Below are positions 8,005 through 17,086 of a stretch of DNA of 64,000 bases, piece by piece. The DNA is taken from contig NZ_CAJVCE010000014.1 in assembly GCF_910594985.1 (NCBI RefSeq), forward strand, positions 108,969 to 172,968. Reading direction: 5' to 3'. Numbering within the stretch: the first letter of the stretch is position 1; each line of letters opens with the position of its first letter. The notes below the pieces were generated by a model. The model made no database searches and was not told the DNA's origin. It saw nothing but the letters and a program-made list of their open reading frames with translations. A program made the position numbers and the translations under genes. Source of the DNA: Paenibacillus allorhizosphaerae (lineage in GTDB: Bacteria; Bacillota; Bacilli; Paenibacillales; NBRC-103111).

Positions 8005-9090
8005 TTACTCGTCCGCAGGTAGGTTTAGTTTTTTCTCCAAATACGCTTTATTGAGCTGCACCCTTTCGTCATACGGGACGAGCTTGCGGGCCTCTTCATT
8101 ATGAAAATACGACTTTTCATAATCGCCTAACCGGTCATAGCAGACGCATAGCTGCAAATGGGGGAGCCACGTCCAGCATTCGTGTTGAAATCGGCCCAAG
8201 GAAAGGTCCGGTTTCTCCAACCGGGTCGCCGCTTTATACCAAAAAACAGCTCTGGCCGGCTCGTTGCGGAGCAGCAAATAAAATCCCAGCTTGCAGCATG
8301 CCTCGGCACGCGGTGCATCGTAAAGAAGGGAGCGGCAAACCGCGTCCCACGCTTGCTCTTGCTGTCCCAAGTTCATGTAGCAATCGCCCAGTTTGAGGCA
8401 AGCATTGATATTGTCCTCAACCCAGCCTTCTCCCGTATCCAGAAAACGGATGTACGCTTCCGCCGCTCTCGCGTACTCCCGGTGATCGGACAGTTCATTG
8501 GCATAGTAGTACAAATCCCGTGGTGAGAACGGCTCGCCTTGCGCCAAACGCTTCTCATAAATGCGCAGATTCCGGTCGGAATCATGATCATTGCCCTTAT
8601 GCGTAACCGCGATTTCACTGTGTATAATGCGGCCGTATACCTCCAAGTATTCATGAACGGCACCAATCCACCGGAAATGCTTCTCTCTTTTGACAAGCCG
8701 GTTGCGCCGCAAGCTGTACATGACATTGCCGCCGGCATCTAAAGCAAGGTTATAGTGCATGGTTACCGAATCGACTTCCGTAGGGAGACCGGTTTTTAAC
8801 TCCAGAAATCGGCCGCGGTCTTCCTCCAGCAAAACATCATCCGCATCAAGCCAAAAAATATAATCGCAAGTCGCCTGCTGAAAAGCATAATTTCGCGCCG
8901 CGGCGAAATCGTCGATCCATGCAAAATCAAAGCATCAGTCCGTGTAGGCGCTAACGATCTCCTTCGTTCTGTCGTCGGAGCCCGTGTCCACAATGTTGAT
9001 CTCATCCACAAGCCCAGCCACGGAGTCCAGACATCGGGCGATGACGTCCTCCTCGTTTTTCACGATCATACATAAGCTGACGGTTGCCAT
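8005..9090 (-). pseudogene. GT2 glycosyltransferase with TPR-like C terminus, interrupted by a stop
   Basis: Read from the ATG at 9090 (GAGGTG upstream), the frame begins MATVSLCMIVKNEEDVI, a classic family 2 glycosyltransferase start, with VDTGSDD near residue 35. Codon 52 is TGA (8935-8937). The same frame then continues without other stops through DDFAAARNYAF and the DXD-like LDADD, and on to helical TPR-like repeats ending at 8005. Total length (361 residues plus stop) is normal for this family, so a single base change is the only visible lesion. It may be a recent pseudogene, a sequencing error, or a downstream reinitiation product from about 8832 lacking the catalytic core. Confidence 0.8.
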
Positions 9091-9313
9091 AACACACCTC
9101 GGTTAGCGTAATGCCGGCGGGTAAAGCTCTATATCCTTGCCGCTTCGTTTTGAACTTTTTTCAACATACGCGGAATAAAGCTTTTATATATTATGCATAA
9201 GCGATTCTAGCGTTACTGACGCTGCCTAGCTATAAATAAAGAAAAGCAGCTATTGCAGAGAATCTGCGATAACCGCCTCATCGAAACCGATTTCTTGCAT
9301 CGTAAAATTGCGC

Positions 9314-9955
9314 CTACGCTTCGCTGTTAAGCGCCAAAGCTTCTTCCGTTATCCGTTTGATGTCAACGGACGAAATATGTTCGTCATTGATCATGTCCGG
9401 CAAAATGTGATTCAGAAAATATTCAACACAGTATAGTCTCATATTTTTAATTTTGATTAAGGCATTCCGGTACATCGTAACGAACTCTTTCTCCGTATTC
9501 CCTTTTTGCAGCTCGGCGAACGCTTCATACACTTGGTCCATTTTATCGGCTACCTCTAAAATCAATCCTTCGATAGAGCCGTCTTTGCCCTCGCGCAGCT
9601 GATTATGGAAAATAGGCTTGTACTCTTGCGGGATGTGTTCCTCAATAAAGTTGTACACCATGCCTTCTTCTACTTTTTGTATGAGCAGGCGAAGTTCGGG
9701 CGAAGCATGCTTGACCGGCGTTTTGATGTCTCCAATGAAGATTTCGCCGTAGTCGTGGCTGCTCGTGATTTCGTAAAGCTTTTTCCAGTCGATGCTCGCG
9801 CCGTTTTGTTCCTCAATATCAGCAAGCGTTTTGGCATATTGAACGACTTTCCATGAATGGGCCGCAACACTATGTTCTTCAAATTTAAATTTCCCCGGGC
9901 AGCGAATGATTCGTTCCAGTTCATTTAAAGAGCGAAAATATGCATGGATTCCCAT
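9314..9955 (-). CDS. HD-superfamily hydrolase (YfbR-like)
   Basis: A 213-residue cytosolic HD-domain protein. The metal-binding signature is complete in appearance: HSVAAHSW near residue 28, the HD pair in SSHDYGEIF near 66, and ADKMDQV near 137. This arrangement matches YfbR-like 5'-deoxynucleotidases, longer than typical by a C-terminal helical segment. A strong TAGGAGGG site precedes the ATG. It is monocistronic, next to the left edge of the ssrA scar region. The substrate is assumed from the family. Confidence 0.75.
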   Translation of the reverse strand: MGIHAYFRSLNELERIIRCPGKFKFEEHSVAAHSWKVVQYAKTLADIEEQNGASIDWKKLYEITSSHDYGEIFIGDIKTPVKHASPELRLLIQKVEEGMVYNFIEEHIPQEYKPIFHNQLREGKDGSIEGLILEVADKMDQVYEAFAELQKGNTEKEFVTMYRNALIKIKNMRLYCVEYFLNHILPDMINDEHISSVDIKRITEEALALNSEA

Positions 9956-10280
9956 ACTGTGATCCCTCCTATATCAATGTAATAACCTTGGTCATATTTG
10001 GGGACTACATTCAGTATAGTGGTCGCCTGTGAAATAGGGATAAAATCTGGTCCGTGATATTGTTAAATGTAACAATCAATCGAATAGGGCTCGCCTTGCA
10101 GGATCAGAGCAACCTATGGCAGGACGGAATAGACGGGCAGCTGCGTATTAACTTTTCAAGATTAATTAACGTTCCTCAAAAAGTGCTCCGTTCCCCGCGC
10201 GATCTGAACCCCCAGGGCTTCGCTTCACCTTTTGTTTCTGCAACAAAAAAAGACACCCACTCAGGTGTCTTTTTTCTGTA
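9956..10280. other. Intergenic region at the left edge of the ssrA scar zone
   Basis: No credible gene is seen. From about 10189 the sequence resembles the DNA that flanks the real ssrA 3' end (compare 17520-17610), including the terminator hairpin at 10247-10275 with AAAGACACC and GGTGTCTTT arms. Short frames here that spell peptides like GSRTPV are by-products of ssrA-derived DNA. Confidence 0.6.
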
Positions 10281-10370
10281 TGGAGACGAGGGGAGTCGAA
10301 CCCCTGTCCGAAGATAACGCCACACAGGCTTCTACGGGTGATGTTATAGTTTTGATGTTACCCGATCGTC
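10281..10370 (-). repeat. Partial copy of the ssrA 3' end (att-like scar 1)
   Basis: About 60 bases are identical to the 3' end of ssrA at 17611-17670, followed by some 30 weaker matching bases. The ssrA terminator hairpin is also present just outside. ssrA is a standard tyrosine-integrase target, and insertion leaves a copy of the gene end at the far side of the insert. This is the copy farthest from the intact gene. Confidence 0.8.
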
Positions 10371-10460
10371 GTCCAATATCTATACTCAAGAAAATAAATA
10401 AGATCAGCACAATTCATTAATCTAAAGTGAAAAACCTCATGCGTTCGGCTTTCATACTTG

Positions 10461-10541
10461 TGGAGCGAGGGGACTTAAATCCCTGTCCCAAAATTACTCC
10501 ATTCGATTTTCTAAGAGTGTAACCGCAGTTTTGAGATCACT
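10461..10541 (-). repeat. Degenerate ssrA 3'-end copy (scar 2)
   Basis: The segment starts TGGAGCGAGGGGACTTAAAT and keeps CCCTGTCC, CTAAGAGTGTA and GTTTTGAGATCACT in register with the ssrA 3' end, with many substitutions. It is clearly older or from a different donor than scar 1. Confidence 0.55.
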
Positions 10542-10557
10542 TAGGGAAGTCCTTGAA

Positions 10558-10959
10558 TCATCTTTCTTCAGAATGTTCATTCAAAATACGAGCGATAGTA
10601 TCCGACGAATGCAAACCTTTTGCAATATCTACGATAAACTCCACTGCATATTCCCTTTCCATTTGCAGATGATATCCATTCAGCATCAAGAAAGATTTGG
10701 TAACCAGATAGGCTGTCCGCTTATTACCATTATAAAAGCAATGATTCTTCACCAGAGATTCCAGCAAGGCTGCGGCCTTATCAAATAAAGTTGGATAAGC
10801 GTCTTCTCCAAAAACACTTTGCTGGGGCCTATGTACCGCAGATTCCAGCAGACCATGATCTTTCACGCCTGCTTGCTCTGCGTCATTCATTTTTTTCATC
10901 ATAAAATAGTGTGCTGAAATAACCTCTTCTTTGGTAAGAAAGTTTATCATTTCTTTCAT
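10558..10959 (-). CDS. doc: Doc/Fic-family toxin
   Basis: A 133-residue protein with the Doc-type Fic motif HCFYNGNKRTA at 73-83 and the upstream 'DHGLLESAV' segment typical of death-on-curing toxins. Phage P1 Doc phosphorylates EF-Tu; that activity is assumed. The ATG overlaps the stop of the upstream antitoxin by four bases (ATGA). It lies between scar copies of the ssrA end and is therefore probably cargo of a former island. The catalytic residues visible are intact. Confidence 0.88.
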   Translation of the reverse strand: MKEMINFLTKEEVISAHYFMMKKMNDAEQAGVKDHGLLESAVHRPQQSVFGEDAYPTLFDKAAALLESLVKNHCFYNGNKRTAYLVTKSFLMLNGYHLQMEREYAVEFIVDIAKGLHSSDTIARILNEHSEER

Positions 10960-11255
10960 CGATCCCTTAAGTCCTCAAGAATGCCTCTATCTTCTTCAAA
11001 TACATCAAAGAACGCTTCAAGAACTTCAGATCGGACATTATCAGGCAGTTGGCCTTGCCGAGCTTTTTTCAACACCACTTCACCGCTATCATTTTCAATA
11101 AATTCGATTTCATCCCCTAGCGAAACATTCAACTTTGCAGCTAAGCTTTTAGGCAAGCTTACTCCCAGGCTATTTCCCATTCGTCCTATTTTGCGGGAAT
11201 AACGAGTCACATTCCGTTTATCAATTGTCACTTTGACCACACCATTCATGTTCAT
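10956..11255 (-). CDS. AbrB/MazE-type antitoxin
   Basis: A 99-residue protein with a swapped-hairpin AbrB domain (SRKIGRMGNSLGVSLPKSLAAKL, then GDEIEF) at about residues 20-65 and an acidic C-terminal tail that would bind the toxin. It precedes and overlaps the Doc gene by four bases. Such antitoxins repress their own operon; no operator was identified, although the promoter must lie in the AT-rich 11256-11340 region. Confidence 0.85.
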   Translation of the reverse strand: MNMNGVVKVTIDKRNVTRYSRKIGRMGNSLGVSLPKSLAAKLNVSLGDEIEFIENDSGEVVLKKARQGQLPDNVRSEVLEAFFDVFEEDRGILEDLRDR

Positions 11256-11357
11256 TTTCCTTCTCTATAGTATGACAGCACTCAATAAGTTATACCTTAT
11301 AACAGTAATAACTTTTATAACATATGTACATTATATCAAATCTCTCTACATAGCAAA

Positions 11358-11392
11358 AGGGCCTCAGCTGTATACTGAGGCCCTCTTACTGA
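11358..11392 (-). terminator. Hairpin next to ssrA scar 3
   Basis: AGGGCCTCAG (11358-11367) and CTGAGGCCCT (11375-11384) form a 10-bp stem. On the minus strand TTTT follows. It stands where the ssrA terminator stands relative to the intact gene, but the stem sequence is different, so it came with another donor's DNA. Confidence 0.65.
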
Positions 11393-11395
11393 GTA

Positions 11396-11425
11396 TGAAG
11401 ACGAGGGGAGTATCGAATTCCTCCA
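11396..11425 (-). repeat. Partial ssrA 3'-end copy (scar 3)
   Basis: TGAAGACGAGGGGAGTATCGAATTC keeps the acceptor and T-arm of ssrA with a few changes, then diverges. DNA from 11449 to 11575 resembles 17466-17593 beside the intact ssrA, including CGACGAGGACAACCT and the terminator. Confidence 0.65.
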
Positions 11426-11575
11426 TCTCCCTGCTCACGACGCCCACTCGACGAGGACAACCTTAGCAGTACATGTCCATGTCGTGCTCAATCCGCTTTG
11501 CTCCGTTCCGCGTTCTGAACCCCTAGGGCTTCGCTTCCCCTTTCGTTTCTCCAACAAAAAAAGACACCCTCTCAG

Positions 11576-13183
11576 AGAGCCCTGCAAAAGCCCTGCTTTT
11601 AAGAAAAGTGGTTATCTAGAATTGGAAAAGTGAATAAGAAAATGAAAAAAGCAGCTCGTCCCTCATCCAAGGGCGGGCTGCTTCTGTTCTATTAACTTAA
11701 CCATTCGTTTTGCATTGACGACGAATGCAGTGAGATAAGCTTGTATTCGCATGCGAAATAGACCTCGGTATTTGGCTGTGGCCATTCCGTGGAATCTCTT
11801 CATCTCTGCGTTCTTGTGCTCAATTATGGGTCTGCGCCTGATCCGTTCTTTGAACGTATCGCTAAGTTCAAATTCGATTTGATCCTGGAAGTGCTCAGCA
11901 ATAATCCGGATCGAGTAGGTCTTACTCTTGGCCTCTGGCTTGTAACAACCGTCGCGCAGTGGACAAGTTTTGCATTTCTCCACGTCAAAATAGTAGACTA
12001 ACGAACGGCTCTTTCCGCTTTTCTTGCTGCCTTGAACCGCTTTGCGAAGGCTATGTTTGCCAGCGGGACAAACCACAAAGTCTGCATCTTTGTTGTACTC
12101 GAAACCTTCTTGGCGCTCGCCTCCCTCGTGGACGACGGGGTTTAGAGGGACAATAGGTAGTATGGATTCCTTTTTCATTTCAGCTAAATTATCTTTACCT
12201 GAATAGGCCGTATCTGCGATGATCTCCTTAACTTCAACGCCGTTTGATTTGGATTGTGCCAAAAGAGCAGTCAACTGCTTACCGTTATCGCTTGTTCCTG
12301 GCGTAACTTCCACAGCTGTGATAATCTCATTCTCGGTCTGGCTAGGTGTTCTTTGTATCCAAAAAATGACTTTGAGCTGCTCTTCCAGCTGAACCGTGCT
12401 TCTGGATCAATCGCCGAGCGAATACCTTTGTTTGCGAGCAGACGCTCATCTTCCACAATCTGTTTCGCGATATGTAATTTCTCGCTGATCGCGCCCTCAT
12501 GGTCAGGCAACAAGTTCTCCACCTTTTCTCCGAGTCCAGCTAAATAACGTAACATGATACGCTCTGCTTCTGGCTCATTACTCTTCACTCTCGGCAATGC
12601 TGGCAATTTTTTTTCTAACTTAGGATGCCGCTTGACCACAACTCGAAAGAGTCGCTTGGCTGCATCGCGAAGTACGTCGAGCGGCTGCTGCTTTTGTGCC
12701 GCTGCTTGGGTGTGGGTCGCGTCCAGGATGATAATCTTGCCTTTGATGTGGCCGTGCTCGATACATTGCCTAACTACCTGCTTCAGTACATCATCTACAT
12801 GAGTAGCGCCCAGGCGATGGTTGCGAAACCGTGAAAGCTGTGATGCATCTGGCAATGCATCTTCAGGATTTAAACCGACGAACCATTTGTAGGCCAAGTT
12901 ACCTGTGTTTCCTGAACGACCCGCTCGTCTGAAAGATTGAAGAGGATCTGTAAAAACAGCAGACGAAACAGCAGTTCCGGTTCGTTAGCCGGTCTGCCGT
13001 AATACATACAGTATGATGCTTTCACTAAGTCGTAAATGAAACCGAAATCTACGATGCTTGTCTGGCTGAATGCAGCAACTACGCTCAACTCACTTTTCCT
13101 TTTTTTTCAGAATACAACAAACCCAGCACCTTTGCGGTACTGGGTCGCTTTTTACAAATACTGTATTCGTTTTGCAGGGCTCT
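11576..13183 (-). mobile_element. IS1182-family insertion sequence in a terminator loop
   Basis: A 1608-bp element bounded by perfect 14-bp inverted repeats AGAGCCCTGCAAAA (11576-11589 and, inverted, 13170-13183). It is flanked by a 7-bp direct repeat CTCTCAG (11569-11575 and 13184-13190). Removing the element and one repeat restores the hairpin AAAGACACC-CTCTCA-GGTGTCTTT, identical to the ssrA terminator at 17580, so the insertion hit the loop of a terminator hairpin. It carries one disrupted transposase gene on the minus strand. Confidence 0.9.
11663..13088 (-). pseudogene. IS1182-family transposase, two frameshifts
   Basis: Three overlapping frames together make one transposase. The N part (13088-12870) has FGFIYDLVKASYCMYYGRP. 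The middle (12897-12271) starts AYKWFVGLNPEDALPDAS and holds the first catalytic Asp in IILDATHTQ. The C part (12313-11663) has the second Asp in IIADTAYSGKD and the Glu region RRPIIEHKNAEMKRFHG. Reading frames shift near 12895 and near 12345. Neither site shows a clear slippery sequence in a position used by programmed frameshifting, so the copy is most likely inactive. Confidence 0.85.
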
Positions 13184-13386
13184 CTCTCAGGTGTCTTTTT
13201 TCTGTATGGAGACGAATCGTGGCTTGGCAAATCCACAATCCGTCGCCGCGTGATGCTGAGGTTGGTTAAGCAGGAGCGGAATAAGTATATGCAGAAAATC
13301 ATTTGTCATTACCCTAATACGTATCATTATCGCTAAATTATTCTGCACCAAAAGTTGGTTGGACCTAGACTGATTTCCCCGTCCCG
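13089..13386. other. IS right end and truncated scar DNA
   Basis: It holds the IS terminal repeat, half of the split terminator and the short ssrA-like piece at 13207-13215. After that come about 170 bases without a gene, up to the oxidoreductase stop. Confidence 0.5.
13207..13215 (-). repeat. Very short ssrA end remnant (scar 4)
   Basis: TGGAGACGA follows GTGTCTTTTTTCTGTA exactly as at the intact ssrA, then the match stops abruptly. This marks a recombination or deletion breakpoint inside the acceptor stem copy. Confidence 0.55.
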
Positions 13387-14532
13387 TCATGTCAGCGGAC
13401 ATGGAGGAATATGAACAACGCACCCGCCGCTTCGGATCGATTCCGTCGCAGCACAGCCAACGGCCACGCTCATACGCCCGGCGAGCGGTGTAGCGACAGG
13501 CGGCTTGCCCTCCAGAATCATATCGACGAAATCTTTGCAGATCACCGGATCAGCCCCCCCGTGGGTACCCGAAGCCGATTTGATCTCGTATACCCGATCC
13601 GCCAATACGCGTTCGGAGTGGGATCGTTTTGTCTTGACGTATACTTTGCCTTCCGGTTCCGAATTTTCAAGCCGGCCTTCCGTCCCGATAAAAGTATAGT
13701 TCCGGTGATAGTCCGGAGTGAAGTGACATTGCAAATACGATGCCTTGATGCCGCCCTCCAACTCCATAATGACAACGTTGTTGTCCTCTACATCCACCTC
13801 CCTGCGAAAAGCACATTGCGTCCGTCTCGGAGCCGTATTGAATTCCACGCACGTATCACTGTCCGGGCAGTTGGAACAAGACAGATCATCCGGCCGCTCC
13901 CCGCCAAAATAGTCGAGCCCACCAAAAGCAGCTACCTTGACGGTATTCCGGCCAGTAATCCAATGGATGATATCGATGTCGTGAGACCCTTTTTGCAGCA
14001 ACAAGGAAGTCGTATTCGCCGATTTGGCATGCCAATCGTGGTAATAGTAATCGCCGCCACGCCCGACGAAATGGCGGACCCACACCGCCTTGATTTCCCC
14101 AATAACCCCCGAATCGACAATCTCTTTCATCGTCCGGAACATGTTCATATACCGCATATTGAAGCCGACCATTAGCTGCTTGCCCGATTGCTTCCAGGTT
14201 CGCAGTATACGGTCACAGCCTTCCACCGTAATGGCGAGCGGTTTCTCGCAGAATACGTGCTTTCCGGCTTGCAGCGCCGCAATCGCATGCTCCTCGTGAC
14301 AATAATCGGGAGAAGTGATCACAATCGCATCAATGTCCTTTCTCTCCAGCATCTCACGATAATCCAGCGTCGTCATGACGTCGGAATTCAGCTCTTTCGC
14401 GAACCGGGAAAGCTCGGACTCTCTAATGTCTGCGCCGGCCACAATGATCGATCTTCCGCCCGGCTGATGCCAATATTTGCTTATTCCACTTCGTCCTCCA
14501 GTACCGATTACACCTATCCGAATAGGATCCAT
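13387..14532 (-). CDS. Gfo/Idh/MocA-family oxidoreductase
   Basis: A 381-residue NAD(P)-dependent sugar or inositol dehydrogenase type protein. The Rossmann motif GVIGTGGRSG is at residues 7-16 and the family signature CEKPLA lies near residue 95. An unusual cysteine cluster CSNCPDSDTC around residue 220 may bind metal and is not general for the family. AAAAAAGGAGATCG precedes the ATG. It is divergent from an AraC regulator that probably controls it. The carbohydrate substrate is unknown. Confidence 0.85.
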   Translation of the reverse strand: MDPIRIGVIGTGGRSGISKYWHQPGGRSIIVAGADIRESELSRFAKELNSDVMTTLDYREMLERKDIDAIVITSPDYCHEEHAIAALQAGKHVFCEKPLAITVEGCDRILRTWKQSGKQLMVGFNMRYMNMFRTMKEIVDSGVIGEIKAVWVRHFVGRGGDYYYHDWHAKSANTTSLLLQKGSHDIDIIHWITGRNTVKVAAFGGLDYFGGERPDDLSCSNCPDSDTCVEFNTAPRRTQCAFRREVDVEDNNVVIMELEGGIKASYLQCHFTPDYHRNYTFIGTEGRLENSEPEGKVYVKTKRSHSERVLADRVYEIKSASGTHGGADPVICKDFVDMILEGKPPVATPLAGRMSVAVGCAATESIRSGGCVVHIPPCPLT

Positions 14533-14569
14533 AATTTCGATCTCCTTTTTTTACGAAATATTTACGTCT

Positions 14570-14694
14570 ACCGCGCTTGACAACACTTTCGACTGTTTTT
14601 ATCTTATAGTACAAGAGACGAAATCCAAATAACGTTACGTGTCACGAAAGGATAGCAATATGTGTGTTTTATCCGTAGAAAGGCGGTAAAAAAC
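14570..14694. promoter_or_regulatory. Divergent control region, copy 1
   Basis: It lies between the oxidoreductase and AraC genes. Blocks ATCTTATAGTACAA, ACGAAATCCAAATAACGTT (14618-14636) and GGATAGCAATATGTGTG (14650-14666) recur almost unchanged at 17112-17178. Preservation of these blocks while flanking DNA diverged suggests promoter or AraC-binding elements. Confidence 0.5.
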
Positions 14695-15531
14695 ATGAAG
14701 GAGCACGCTCTCGAATTCGTCGATGAAAGATTACGTACACCGACCCTGCTGGAACTGAACGGCGGTATATGGCCGATCCGGCTCGGTATTAACAAAGCAA
14801 AGCCGAACCATCACAGCGTCCCCCGCGTCATTCGGTATTACACCCTGCACTTTATAATGGAAGGCAGCGTTATATTGACGCATAAGGGAGAAGCTATCGA
14901 TTTACGCAAGGGGGATTTGTTCTGTTTGTTTCCCGGCGAGGTATATCATTACAAAATCGCGAACCCGGAGCAGACGCTACGCATGTATTGGCTCGGCTTC
15001 GACGGGATGCAATCGGAAGGGTTGCTCGCCAAGATCGGCATAATGAGGGAAAATCCGTATACCCGAAGCAAAGTCACCGACGCCGCCTTAGCCACACTGC
15101 ATTTGATTTCCAGCCTGTTCCTGTGCGTCGACGATCAGGACACGAATCTGCTCAGCTTGACGTACCGGCTGTTCCATCAAGTATCCGAGCAATCATCGGG
15201 GGCCGGGCATTCGCCACACGATTCGTCGTGGGTACAAAAAAGCATCGACTATATGAAGCTGCATTTTTCCGAAGGTATTCTTGTCGAGGATGTAGCAAGG
15301 CATGTCGCTAAGGAGCGGTCTCATTTCTCGAAAACATTTTTTCGGGTTACCGGGATCAATCCAGTCGTATACCTTCAATCCTTAAAAATGGAAAAGGGGG
15401 GCCAGATGCTTCTGAAGAGCTCCCATTCCATTACGGAAATCGCCTTGTCCGTCGGATATCCCGATCTGTATTCGTTTACCAGGGCATTTAAAAAGCATTT
15501 TGGTATATCTCCGACCCTATACAAGGAATGA
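14695..15531 (+). CDS. AraC-family transcriptional regulator
   Basis: A 278-residue regulator. The N-terminal cupin-type sensor includes HFIMEGSVILTHKGEAIDLRKGD, and the C-terminal AraC DNA-binding domain (about 175-278) ends in SFTRAFKKHFGISPTLYKE. I chose the ATG at 14695 because GAAAGGCGGT lies eight bases upstream; an ATG at 14662 with AAAGGA is an alternative. It is divergent from the Gfo/Idh/MocA gene, the usual arrangement for a local sugar-responsive activator. It may also act at the related site near 17130. Confidence 0.85.
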   Translation: MKEHALEFVDERLRTPTLLELNGGIWPIRLGINKAKPNHHSVPRVIRYYTLHFIMEGSVILTHKGEAIDLRKGDLFCLFPGEVYHYKIANPEQTLRMYWLGFDGMQSEGLLAKIGIMRENPYTRSKVTDAALATLHLISSLFLCVDDQDTNLLSLTYRLFHQVSEQSSGAGHSPHDSSWVQKSIDYMKLHFSEGILVEDVARHVAKERSHFSKTFFRVTGINPVVYLQSLKMEKGGQMLLKSSHSITEIALSVGYPDLYSFTRAFKKHFGISPTLYKE

Positions 15532-15555
15532 CACGCCTTCAATCCGATGGAATAA

Positions 15556-15592
15556 AAAGAACAACCGTCCGGGAATCGCCGGCGGTTGTTTC
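15556..15592. terminator. Bidirectional terminator between convergent genes
   Basis: AACAACCG (15560-15567) pairs with CGGTTGTT (15583-15590), with A-rich sequence on the left and TTTCG on the right. It serves the convergent AraC and solute-binding-protein genes. Confidence 0.75.
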
Positions 15593-15633
15593 GTATGCAA
15601 ACTGGGCTGATAATGAATGTGCAATGGTTTATT

Positions 15634-16920
15634 CTATTTTTGCTCATCGATGTATTGCTTTATTTTCTCCTCCGCGGTCCTGAACGTGGTATTGACATCC
15701 TGGCCGTTCTTAATATATTTATTGTACTCTGTTGTTAACAAACTGACCGCCTTGGCGTAATGGATCGAGAAGGCGGGAGCCGGCGCGGGCTTGCTCTTGA
15801 ATATGCCGGCCAGGTTTTTCCCCTTCAGTTCAGGAATATCGGCACCGAAATTTTGCGTGTATTTAGGATCCTTCAACGTCGATACGCGGGCCGTTTTCCG
15901 AACCATAGTCATCTGCACCTCGTCGGAGAACAAAACCTCCATGACACGCATTTGGTCGTCACGCGCCTTGCTTGTCTTCAGGGGAATCATCAGATGGAGA
16001 TCGTACATGCCGTATACGTTCGGTTTGTCGCTATAGCTCGGAAATTGAGCGACGTCCCAGTTCAGATCCGGTGTCTCCTTCAGGCGCAAAAATAAATTGA
16101 CTGTAGCGGACATAGCGACATTCTTGTCCTTGATGAATCGGTTCCATGCGGCTGTACTGCTGTCGATGTAATTGTTACCCGGCACGGAAAATATTTGCTT
16201 CGCAACCTCGAAAGCCCGTTTATATGACTCGCTATTGACCAGCACTTTGTTCGTCTTGGCGTCGACGGGAACGAGCGACAACGGAAATGTCAGGCGCGAG
16301 AACGAATCAATTTCAAGCCCGCGGTACTTCGTCCCCCCATCTTCCCGCGATACTTGCCTGGCAAGTTCAATCGCATTCTCCCACGTCATGCCATCCTTCG
16401 GGTAAGGGACTCCGAATTTGTCGAAAATATCCTTATTATAATACAATGCGTTCAGGTTAAAGCTGTAGGGAAACGCATACAATTCGCCTTTGTCGGACAC
16501 AGCCTTAACCGCGTTGAGCGACTCCGGATCGAAACGGCTTAAGTCGAAACCATGCTTCTTCGCTAACGGGGTCAAATCCTCGTACGCGTTCAAATCTTTA
16601 TAATAGGCCAAGTTGCCGTTCCATGTTATAAAGAAATCGACCGGCTCCCCCGCCGCAACGAGCTGTGGCAAATCGGATTTCGTCGTAATATTCTCGACGG
16701 TAATATGAGGATATTTTTTCTTTACCGGATCGGCCACTAGATCTTTGAAATCTTGCTCGGTCATGTAATTTCCGCTCTGATAAAACTTCAACGTTACCGG
16801 TTCAAGCGGCTTCTCCAGCGATTTGGCGGTTTCACCGCCACCGGCAGCTTGGTTCCCGCATCCAGCTAGCAGAATGGAAGCCAGCACGCCACACGTCGAA
16901 GCTAATGCAATTTTCTTCAT
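15634..16920 (-). CDS. ABC sugar transporter solute-binding lipoprotein
   Basis: A 428-residue family 1 extracellular solute-binding protein. The lipobox LLAGCG near residue 20 predicts a diacylglyceryl-anchored lipoprotein. ALYYNKDIFDKFGVPYPKDGMTWE is typical of sugar-binding members. GGAGGGTTACA precedes the ATG. No permease genes follow, which is unusual: such proteins normally start a binding-protein/permease/permease operon. It may be an orphan left by island rearrangement, or may serve permeases elsewhere. The MsmX-type ATPase at 54471 could power such a system. Confidence 0.88.
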   Translation of the reverse strand: MKKIALASTCGVLASILLAGCGNQAAGGGETAKSLEKPLEPVTLKFYQSGNYMTEQDFKDLVADPVKKKYPHITVENITTKSDLPQLVAAGEPVDFFITWNGNLAYYKDLNAYEDLTPLAKKHGFDLSRFDPESLNAVKAVSDKGELYAFPYSFNLNALYYNKDIFDKFGVPYPKDGMTWENAIELARQVSREDGGTKYRGLEIDSFSRLTFPLSLVPVDAKTNKVLVNSESYKRAFEVAKQIFSVPGNNYIDSSTAAWNRFIKDKNVAMSATVNLFLRLKETPDLNWDVAQFPSYSDKPNVYGMYDLHLMIPLKTSKARDDQMRVMEVLFSDEVQMTMVRKTARVSTLKDPKYTQNFGADIPELKGKNLAGIFKSKPAPAPAFSIHYAKAVSLLTTEYNKYIKNGQDVNTTFRTAEEKIKQYIDEQK

Positions 16921-17086
16921 TGTAACCCTCCGTTATATAGGTTTGAATAATAAGCAACACGAGCGGCTGTCCGAATAGCTGCGTGTAAAGTTGGTCATTA
17001 AAGAACTTGAACCGGTGATCGTTTCGTTTCATTTCGTGTTCGTTGATGACCTCCTTCCCCACAAAACGCATTTCCTACGTCTGCCG

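Noticed and set aside
10232..10420. Frames giving peptides such as GVEPLSEDNATQ or GSRTPV
   Set aside because: They arise from ssrA 3'-end DNA, which reads open by chance; the same artefact occurs at 17580-17673.
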